From contig JAJFHW010000031.1 of assembly GCA_021775385.1 (NCBI GenBank), positions 1 to 11,417 of the forward strand: a stretch of 11,417 bases of DNA, written 5' to 3'. This DNA comes from Hyphomicrobiales bacterium (lineage in GTDB: Bacteria; Pseudomonadota; Alphaproteobacteria; Rhizobiales; HXMU1428-3). Below the pieces are notes generated by a model. That model worked only from the letters and a program-made list of their open reading frames with translations, searched no databases and had not been told where the DNA came from. Numbering within the stretch: the stretch's first letter is position 1; every line of letters starts with the position of its first letter. Below, piece by piece: positions 1-5,404 of this stretch. A program made the position numbers and the translations under genes.

Positions 1-86
1 TCAAAATAAAACACAATCAAAAAACCAATGATGCCTGCAAGGAGCCAAAGAAAAGCTTCTCGTAATACACCTGAACGTCGTTTCAT
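1..86 (-). CDS. partial small membrane-anchored protein (N-terminus only)
   Basis: Only the first 28 codons are visible, because the gene runs off the left edge of the window. It starts at an ATG (complement of 84-86) preceded by an AGAGG Shine-Dalgarno. The visible peptide starts MKRRSGVLREAF and continues into a strongly hydrophobic stretch (about residues 12-28), which fits a signal anchor with a basic cytoplasmic N-terminus. It lies 52 bases downstream of the stop of the aspartic protease gene on the same strand, so co-transcription is likely. I do not recognise the protein from so short a piece. A second membrane-tethered protease or an envelope protein are both possible, and neither can be shown here. 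Confidence 0.6.
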   Translation of the reverse strand, partial: MKRRSGVLREAFLWLLAGIIGFLIVFYF

Positions 87-138
87 CTTAGCCTCTAAAA
101 CTGTCTCAAACAAAAACCTTAAAATTAAGGATATCAGT

Positions 139-846
139 CTAACTTCTTAATATTAAGAAATCTTTTGTAAATTCATATGAACGCAAACGTCTTAAAAAAC
201 TCATACCCAGCAAACTTTGATTTAAATCTCCTTCGCGAGCAATCAAAGCCTCTACGTTGTATAGTTTTATCGGGCCGATAAAAAGAGAATTAATTTTATA
301 GCGCGCTGTCATGGTTTGCCCATTGGCCGTACTCACGGGAATAACAAAATTTAAGGCCGCAAGGTTAATGCCAAGCGCATGTGCATCTTTGGCGCTTAGC
401 ACAACTTGAGAGGCACCAGTATCCACCAGCATTGGAATTTGTCTGTTATTTGTAGTGGTACGAACAACAAATTGCCCATCATCTCTAACTCTTAAACGTA
501 CAGTTGCTTTTTCTGCATCATGAGGTGAAAGAGTGAAGTTTACACCCGCAGGTAAGAGTTGCTGTAAAACCTTATCACTTCCCTCAATTAAGGGGGTGCG
601 AAAGGTATAGAGAATGACAAGAATAAGAGCGATGCCTGTCCAGGTAAGAATATCTTTGAAAGCTTGTCCAATGCGCCCAGAATAATCACGTAATACAGAA
701 CTGCCTAGCCAGATAAGAAGAGCTGAGCTGGCAACAAGACCTGCAAAGCTAGAGCTATCAAGACCTCCAATTGTGCCTTGATCATGATACAAAACAAGTA
801 TCAAGCCTGATATAATAAGTAATCCAAGGGCTATCCAGGTGCTCAC
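139..846 (-). CDS. retropepsin-like membrane aspartic protease (TIGR02281 / APRick type)
   Basis: This is a predicted membrane-bound aspartic endopeptidase of clan AA with 235 residues. Three hydrophobic segments (about residues 3-20, 33-50 and 64-82) precede a single retropepsin-like domain. The catalytic loop reads LVDTGAS, with the catalytic Asp at residue 142. A later hydrophobic-hydrophobic-Gly element (SLLGMSFLRRL) matches the second conserved block of the family. A domain of this size carries one active-site loop, so activity should need a homodimer. Length, membrane topology and motif agree with the Rickettsia APRick family. I place the start at GTG 846 because an AGGAG lies six bases upstream. 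The longer frame opens only with a TTG at 882 and would put that ribosome site inside the coding region. The substrate is unknown. Family assignment is strong, the physiological role is not known. Confidence 0.88.
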   Translation of the reverse strand: MSTWIALGLLIISGLILVLYHDQGTIGGLDSSSFAGLVASSALLIWLGSSVLRDYSGRIGQAFKDILTWTGIALILVILYTFRTPLIEGSDKVLQQLLPAGVNFTLSPHDAEKATVRLRVRDDGQFVVRTTTNNRQIPMLVDTGASQVVLSAKDAHALGINLAALNFVIPVSTANGQTMTARYKINSLFIGPIKLYNVEALIAREGDLNQSLLGMSFLRRLRSYEFTKDFLILRS

Positions 847-1044
847 GCAAATCTCCTCAATGACAAATTTAAAAAGTAACAAATTAGATATTTAACAAAA
901 ATATTGTTCATCAGTTACTCTTTATCAAAAAGATGGATCTTTAAAGACAAAAAATTTGTTTTAGATTTTAAGGAAATTCGTCAACCTGACAGATATTGAG
1001 CAAGAAAGCTCCAAACCTGGTTATGAATAAAACCTAACGCTACT

Positions 1045-1062
1045 AAACAATAAAAATTGTTT
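1045..1062. other. weak AT-only hairpin downstream of the histidine kinase gene
   Basis: AAACAAT (1045-1051) and ATTGTTT (1056-1062) form a 7-bp inverted repeat with an AAAA loop, about 40 bases beyond the kinase stop. It could serve as a weak transcription end for the kinase gene. The stem is almost all A/T and has no clear T-run after it on the minus strand, so I do not call it a terminator. Confidence 0.25.
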
Positions 1063-1103
1063 TGTACCAGCTGACAAACAGGCAGCACGGAACCCTCAAT
1101 AGA

Positions 1104-2780
1104 TCATCCCCCTTTTTGAGGAGCTGCATTTTTTAGTTTTAAAACTGGGGCATCATACTCTTTGTTATCACGATTGGCATAATATTCTCGTTTAACTTGC
1201 CTTGTTTTAATAATGTTTTGGATTTGAGATGTTAGGTCCTCAAATTCTTTACTGTTAGGGTCAAGTGGTTGTGGTTCTTCATCCCAGCTTTCAATAAAGG
1301 GGTTGGATAGAGGGGCCATGCCAGCGATAACTCGTTTTTTGGGAATTTCAAACCGTACTGTGGTACCATGGCGAAGTTCGCTTTTTAAAGAAAAATGTCC
1401 ATCATGAATAGTAATCAATTTTTGGCAAATAGCTAAACCAAGGCCTGTGCCGCCTTCAGCCGTTTCATGAGCTAACGACCCTTGGCCAAAAGGTTTCAAA
1501 ACCTTCTCTATTTCATCCTCAGGAATACCAGGCCCCGTATCTACAACAGAGAGGTATTGTCCGTCATCATCTGTTTTGCCAATCTTCATTGTGATCTTGC
1601 CATTTTGAGGTGTGAATTTAACAGCATTAGATAAAAGATTTAAACAAACCTGTCGGATAGCCCGTTCATCTACCCATAAAGGATTGAGTTCTTGATCTTC
1701 AACTAATTGAATTTCAATACCTTTATTTCGGGCCCGCATGGAAATCAAGTGTTGGCAATCATCCGCGATATCAATGAGTTTTATCGATTGTTCATGCAAT
1801 TCATAACGCTCAGCCTCAATACGAGACAAATCGAGAATTTCATTAATGAGGTTTAACAAATGATCGCCACTTGTGTGAATATCCTCAGCATATTCCCTAT
1901 AAGTTGGATTGGAATGAGGACCAAAAACTTCAGATTTCATTACCTCAGAAAAACCTAAAATAGCATTAAGTGGTGTCCTTAACTCATGGCTCATCGTCGC
2001 CAAAAATCTTGATTTAGCTAAATTTGCTTCTTCAGCTCGTTTCCGGGCATCATCTGAAAAGGCTTTCGCTTCTTCAAGTTTACCAATCAACACGTCTTTT
2101 TCAGCGCGATATTCCAGCATCGCATGAACGGTTGAGTTGAGCCCAGACATTAGAAAAATCAGATAAGCATGAATGCCAATCGCCATCGCAGCCATTGCCC
2201 AATAAAAAGGGGTCTGCAGCAATAAAAAATGAGTAACCAAAGCTATGGTCATCGGCACAGTGCCACTGATAACAAGAGGCATCACAGTCGAAGCAAACAT
2301 CATCCGGATTGAAATGACAGCTATGAAAGAGGCAAATATGAAAATATGAGCGGCTTGGTCTGTTGTTTGACTAGCGATAAAAGCAATACCGGCCCAGGCT
2401 ATACCGTAAAAAATCTCCGCGATTGTTAATCGTCGTCTCCAAAGGGCGACGTTGAGATCTTTGCGAGGAAGGGCAGTAAAACGCCGACAAAGGATAAGAA
2501 TGATCCCCTTTGTGATGAAGATCATGCCAAGCCAGGTAATAATTTGCGTAATCGGTGCCCATATAGTTGTGCTCAGTGCCAAAATAACGGCAAACAGTGG
2601 AATAGATAGAGATGCAGTGAGTTCATTTCGGGCAAACATAAGCAAAAGTTCGTATTCAAAGCGCTCCGCGCCTTGTTTTTGGCCCAAACGGTCCCGTGCC
2701 TCTTTCACAGAAGAAACGAGCCTTGTATTTGCGGCTTGTGATGTGATTTGTTGGCTAGGTTTTATTTGTGGCACAGACAA
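1104..2780 (-). CDS. orphan multi-pass membrane sensor histidine kinase (PleC/DivJ-like core)
   Basis: This is a hybrid-free sensor kinase of 558 residues that should autophosphorylate on His265 and pass the phosphate to a separate response regulator. About six hydrophobic segments fill residues 53-215. A charged, coiled-coil-like linker (about 222-256) follows, then the HisKA H-box SHELRTPLNAILGFSE, and a HATPase_c domain with the N-box (Asn385, NLLSNAVKFTP), G1 box (Asp414, DTGPGIP), F-box (KPFGQG) and G2 box (GGTGLGLAI). A polar C-terminal tail of roughly 75 residues has no recognised domain. There is no PAS or HAMP domain. The H-box wording and the following LLNLINEILDLSRIEA stretch are typical of the alphaproteobacterial PleC/DivJ/PdhS group, which acts on cell-cycle receivers such as DivK. 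That link is inference. The start is a TTG at 2780 with only a weak AAGAG upstream, and GTG 2774 is an equally possible start. No response regulator is encoded nearby. Confidence 0.9.
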   Translation of the reverse strand: MSVPQIKPSQQITSQAANTRLVSSVKEARDRLGQKQGAERFEYELLLMFARNELTASLSIPLFAVILALSTTIWAPITQIITWLGMIFITKGIILILCRRFTALPRKDLNVALWRRRLTIAEIFYGIAWAGIAFIASQTTDQAAHIFIFASFIAVISIRMMFASTVMPLVISGTVPMTIALVTHFLLLQTPFYWAMAAMAIGIHAYLIFLMSGLNSTVHAMLEYRAEKDVLIGKLEEAKAFSDDARKRAEEANLAKSRFLATMSHELRTPLNAILGFSEVMKSEVFGPHSNPTYREYAEDIHTSGDHLLNLINEILDLSRIEAERYELHEQSIKLIDIADDCQHLISMRARNKGIEIQLVEDQELNPLWVDERAIRQVCLNLLSNAVKFTPQNGKITMKIGKTDDDGQYLSVVDTGPGIPEDEIEKVLKPFGQGSLAHETAEGGTGLGLAICQKLITIHDGHFSLKSELRHGTTVRFEIPKKRVIAGMAPLSNPFIESWDEEPQPLDPNSKEFEDLTSQIQNIIKTRQVKREYYANRDNKEYDAPVLKLKNAAPQKGG

Positions 2781-2810
2781 AACTCTTAAAGTTAAAAACT
2801 CACAATTTTA

Positions 2811-2847
2811 AAATTATAAGAAGGGGTTAAAAATAATGTTATAATTT
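2811..2847. promoter_or_regulatory. divergent AT-rich promoter region with a 9-bp inverted repeat
   Basis: AAATTATAA (2811-2819) and TTATAATTT (2839-2847) are perfect inverted arms. Each arm contains a TATAAT hexamer pointing outward: 2813-2818 on the minus strand toward the kinase gene and 2840-2845 on the plus strand toward the thermonuclease-family gene. I see no good -35 hexamer at 16-18 bases from either. The whole region is very AT-rich, so chance matches are likely. It is reasonable as a divergent promoter region but unproven. Confidence 0.3.
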
Positions 2848-2923
2848 AACTCTTCAATTCCTAATTTCCCGTTTAAATTTCAGTTTAATTTTCTTAATTC
2901 TTTATATAATTCAAGAGGCTTTC

Positions 2924-3418
2924 ATGACGTTTGATTTCTCAAAAATAATATTTATTGGAGCCATTTTGCTCTTTGCAGGCATGTTATGGCTCGAGGATTT
3001 ATCATTTAAAGATGAAGTCAGTGGAATACCGCGGATAGTTGATGGGGATAGCCTTGTGCTAAATGGTGAAAAAATTCGTTTAAAGGGAATAGATGCCCCA
3101 GAATTAAAGCAAAAATGCGAGAAAAACGGAAAAAATTGGAGCTGTGGAAGAGCATCAACAACGGCCCTTCGTAAAATGATAAGGTCCCAAAAGGTAGATT
3201 GTCAGGGAACAGAATTTGATCGTCACCAACGACTTTTAGCTATATGTTTTGTTAAGGAGCTGAATTTAAACGAAAATATGGTGAAAATGGGATGGGCTGT
3301 GTCCTATGGAAGCGCCTTTAAGTCTGAAGAACGCCAAGCCAAAAAAGAGAGAGCTGGCATTTGGCAAGGTAAGTTTGACTGGCCAAGTGACTGGCGTCGA
3401 AAACACCCCAGATACTAA
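2924..3418 (+). CDS. membrane-anchored thermonuclease-family (SNase-like) protein
   Basis: This predicted 164-residue protein belongs to the staphylococcal-nuclease-like family, whose characterised members cut DNA and RNA in a calcium-dependent way. A single hydrophobic segment (about residues 8-23) should anchor it to the inner membrane with the nuclease domain in the periplasm, or act as an export signal. The catalytic set looks complete: Asp40 and Asp42 in IVDGDSLVL, Arg52, Asp57 and Glu60 in IRLKGIDAPE, and Arg103 in DRHQRLLA, followed by the usual NENMVKMGWA element. Four cysteines (65, 74, 93, 108) suggest two disulfides, which supports a periplasmic domain. AGAGG lies five bases before the ATG. 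It is divergent from the histidine kinase gene and appears monocistronic. The substrate and role (nutrient nucleic acid scavenging or another task) cannot be told from sequence. Confidence 0.88.
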   Translation: MTFDFSKIIFIGAILLFAGMLWLEDLSFKDEVSGIPRIVDGDSLVLNGEKIRLKGIDAPELKQKCEKNGKNWSCGRASTTALRKMIRSQKVDCQGTEFDRHQRLLAICFVKELNLNENMVKMGWAVSYGSAFKSEERQAKKERAGIWQGKFDWPSDWRRKHPRY

Positions 3419-3488
3419 AAAGATGGCTCAAATTAAAAACACCTATGAATTTGTCGGTAGTGAAGCTGAGCTGGAAATTAAATTCTAG

Positions 3489-3513
3489 AAAGTAGATTTT
3501 TCATCTTTTTTTG
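3489..3513 (+). terminator. weak rho-independent terminator after the thermonuclease gene
   Basis: AAAGTAGAT (3489-3497) can pair with ATCTTTTTT (3503-3511) around a TTTTC loop, with one T-T mismatch and one G-T pair, and the right arm runs into a T-tract. The stem is AT-rich and weak. It sits about 70 bases after the thermonuclease-family stop, where a transcript end would be expected. Confidence 0.35.
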
Positions 3514-3673
3514 TAGTAATTAGTTTCGTATTTCGAAGCAATGGAGTTGTTTTTTTCCAATTTAGTTAGGGTTTGGAAAGAATTGCATTATAGTCTCAAT
3601 AACAAATTTCCTGATGGAAAACACAAACCTTGAATGTAAAACTCTAAATTCAGGCAAACAGCGAGAAAACCCT

Positions 3674-4165
3674 ATGCTAGACAAGTTGGACATTAAAATT
3701 TTACAAATTTTACAGAAAGACTGCACTGTACCAGTTGCTGAAATTGGGAAAAAAGTAGGGCTTTCAACCACACCTTGCTGGCGGCGCATACAAAAAATGG
3801 AAGAATTAGGTGTCATCCGCTCCAGAGTTGCGTTGTTAAACACAGAGATGGTGAATGTCCCGGTAACAGTTTTTGTATTTGTAACAACCAACAAGCATAG
3901 TGAAACTTGGCTTTCCGAATTTCATGGAGCCATAGAGAGTTTTCCTGAAGTCGTTGAATTTTACCGTATGAGCGGGCAAGTCGATTATCTTTTACGCGTA
4001 GTTGTTCCTGATATCGCCAGCTATGACGCTTTTTATAAACGTTTAATTTCAGAAATAGACATAGCTGACGTATCCTCATCATTTGCGATGGAGCAAATAA
4101 AGTTCACAACTGAATTGCCCCTGAGTTATGCTAGGCAGCCAGAAAAAGAAACTGTGAACTCTTAA
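3674..4165 (+). CDS. Lrp/AsnC family transcriptional regulator
   Basis: This is a DNA-binding regulator of 163 residues, the usual size for the family. The N-terminal winged helix-turn-helix (about residues 1-55) begins LDKLDIKILQILQKD and has the recognition region IGKKVGLSTTPCWRRI. The C-terminal RAM/AsnC domain (about 63-145) contains the typical MSGQVDYLLRVVVPD ligand-binding core and would mediate dimer and octamer formation and amino-acid sensing. I chose ATG 3674 over the in-frame ATG 3614: the upstream one has no ribosome site and would add 20 residues that do not look like the family. The gene is convergent with the dehydrogenase gene, with nine bases between stop codons. Lrp proteins often control nearby amino-acid metabolism, and the neighbour could be a target, but no operator is evident. 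Confidence 0.93.
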   Translation: MLDKLDIKILQILQKDCTVPVAEIGKKVGLSTTPCWRRIQKMEELGVIRSRVALLNTEMVNVPVTVFVFVTTNKHSETWLSEFHGAIESFPEVVEFYRMSGQVDYLLRVVVPDIASYDAFYKRLISEIDIADVSSSFAMEQIKFTTELPLSYARQPEKETVNS

Positions 4166-4174
4166 TGTGTTATT

Positions 4175-5044
4175 TTAGTCCTTTAATCGTGTAACCAGGC
4201 TAGTGATATCATTGCGGCCACGCCCTGCATCATGCAATTCGCCGAGATAGCTCTCAACCAATGTAGCAATTGGAAGAGGGCTGTCAGTTGCCCTCGCTTC
4301 GTCAATGCAAATGTTCAAATCTTTGCGCATCCAATCAACCGCAAATCCAAAATCAAAAAAACGATCAGCCATGTGCTGCCCGCTATTCTCCATTTGCCAG
4401 GATTGTGCCGCTCCTTTTGAGATGACAGATAAAACATCAGGAATATTCAAATCATTCGACTGTGCAAAATTAATCGCCTCAGATAAGCCTTGGACAACAC
4501 CGGCAATGGCTATCTGATTGACCATTTTGGTTTGTTGCCCGGCTCCTGACGGCCCCATATGCTTGACAGCTTTTGAATAAGATAAAATGAGAGGTTTAGC
4601 TTGTTCATAGGCGCTCGCGTCACCACCAACCATAATGCTAAGTTGGCCATTTTCAGCACCCTTTTGACCGCCAGTAACCGGCGCATCCAAGAAGGAAAGC
4701 CCCATCTCAGAAGCTTTCTCTGAAATCTCGCGGGCAACGGTAGCAGAGGTTGTCGAGTGATCTATAAAAACAGCGCCTTTAGGCATGGAATGAAAGGCAC
4801 CCTGATCTCCAAAAGTGACTTGGCGTAAATCATCATCATTGCCAACACATGAAAAAACAAATTGAGCGGCCTTAGCAGCGTCTATCGGTGTTGGAGCTGT
4901 GCTCCCACCATATTCACTTTGCCATCCTTCAGCCTTTGAAGTTGTTCTATTGTAAACGGTGAGGTCAAGGCCTGAAAATTTACTTAAATATCCAGCCATA
5001 GGACGTCCCATAACTCCTAAGCCAAGCCAAGCTGCTTTTGACAT
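4175..5044 (-). CDS. NAD(P)-dependent beta-hydroxyacid dehydrogenase (3-hydroxyisobutyrate dehydrogenase-like)
   Basis: This 289-residue oxidoreductase is of normal length for the family that includes 3-hydroxyisobutyrate dehydrogenase, tartronate semialdehyde reductase and glyoxylate/succinic semialdehyde reductases. The N-terminal Rossmann fold carries GLGVMGRPMA (8-17). Asn32-Arg33 after the second strand suggests NADP preference, a rule of thumb only. The substrate loop DAPVTGG (120-126) and the catalytic GAGQQTKMVNQ, with Lys173 and Asn176, are intact, and the C-terminal helical domain has the usual KDLN (241-244). The start is ATG 5044, with AGAGGA just upstream. Substrate cannot be assigned: TGG in place of the common SGG is seen across several subfamilies. 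It converges with the Lrp-type regulator and diverges from the SQR-like gene. Confidence 0.92.
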   Translation of the reverse strand: MSKAAWLGLGVMGRPMAGYLSKFSGLDLTVYNRTTSKAEGWQSEYGGSTAPTPIDAAKAAQFVFSCVGNDDDLRQVTFGDQGAFHSMPKGAVFIDHSTTSATVAREISEKASEMGLSFLDAPVTGGQKGAENGQLSIMVGGDASAYEQAKPLILSYSKAVKHMGPSGAGQQTKMVNQIAIAGVVQGLSEAINFAQSNDLNIPDVLSVISKGAAQSWQMENSGQHMADRFFDFGFAVDWMRKDLNICIDEARATDSPLPIATLVESYLGELHDAGRGRNDITSLVTRLKD

Positions 5045-5161
5045 AATTATCCTCTTTATCGCTGAAGTTGGTTGCTAATAAAAATACATTGAAATGATGA
5101 GCCAATTATTGGAATTTATTTTAAATCTACTTTCGACTTTAGATGGAAGTTTAAATTAAAA

Positions 5162-5175
5162 TGAGAGTGATCTCA
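5162..5175. promoter_or_regulatory. candidate 5-4-5 operator dyad
   Basis: TGAGA-GTGA-TCTCA (5162-5175) is a perfect 14-bp dyad in the interval between the divergent dehydrogenase and SQR-like genes. The 5-4-5 spacing is that of FNR/FixK-class sites, although the half-site differs from TTGAT. Assignment to any regulator is speculative. Confidence 0.3.
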
Positions 5176-5234
5176 ATCGCAATTTATGCGTATGTTTTTC
5201 AAGGAATTTCATTTGTATAACTGTAGTTTAGTCA

Positions 5235-5264
5235 TTGACAGATCCCTGATTCCCCGACTAGGAA
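5235..5264 (+). promoter_or_regulatory. candidate promoter of the SQR-like gene
   Basis: TTGACA (5235-5240) is a perfect -35 consensus. At 18-base spacing it is followed by TAGGAA (5259-5264), a poor -10. A weak -10 beside a good -35 is common where an activator is needed. The spacer is occupied by the dyad described at 5246-5268. An upstream TATAAC (about 5217-5222) is an alternative -10 without a clear -35. Confidence 0.4.
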
Positions 5265-5297
5265 TTAGAGTGAAACTCTTTCATATTTGTCGGGAAT
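5246..5297 (+). promoter_or_regulatory. overlapping dyads / mutually exclusive stem-loops upstream of the SQR-like gene
   Basis: Two competing pairings use the same bases. CTGATTCC (5246-5253) pairs with GGAATTAG (5261-5268) around a 7-base loop with one G-T pair. Alternatively ATTCCCCGAC (5249-5258) pairs with GTCGGGAAT (5289-5297) with one bulged C, enclosing a small AGAGT-GAA-ACTCT hairpin (5267-5279). As DNA, the first dyad lies between the candidate -35 and -10, where an operator would sit. As RNA, the two folds could act as a switch if transcription starts upstream. Both readings are inference. Confidence 0.35.
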
Positions 5298-5385
5298 TGT
5301 AAGGAGATAGCGCGTAACTCATCAATTCAGTAACTGCGCCAATTTAGTAAAAATAAGTTATTGATTTTAAGTGTGAATTACAACT

Positions 5386-5404
5386 GGAGAGCGCCTCTCA
5401 TATG
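5386..5404 (+). promoter_or_regulatory. Shine-Dalgarno buried in a hairpin before the SQR-like start codon
   Basis: The only good ribosome site, GGAG (5386-5389), lies 12 bases before ATG 5402, longer than usual. It overlaps a perfect hairpin, GAGAG (5387-5391), CGC loop, CTCTC (5395-5399). The fold would hide the ribosome site unless opened. No better ribosome site or start was seen near the Rossmann N-terminus, so this site decides the start. Confidence 0.5.

Noticed and set aside
2452..2811. 119-codon open frame on the plus strand
   Set aside because: It lies opposite the N-terminal part of the histidine kinase, encodes no recognisable sequence and has no ribosome site; it is a shadow frame.
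3423..3488. 21-codon frame starting ATG just after the thermonuclease-family stop
   Set aside because: It is short, has only an A-rich stretch and no real ribosome site before the ATG, and has no recognisable sequence. The open frame extends back inside the thermonuclease gene in another phase, so it is probably chance.
3614..3673. 20-codon upstream extension of the Lrp-type regulator
   Set aside because: No ribosome site precedes ATG 3614, and the extra residues precede the point where family members normally begin (LDKLDIKIL).
5302..5307. AGGAGA-like ribosome site suggesting a leader peptide upstream of the SQR-like gene
   Set aside because: No ATG or GTG start lies within usable distance downstream, so no leader peptide can be supported.
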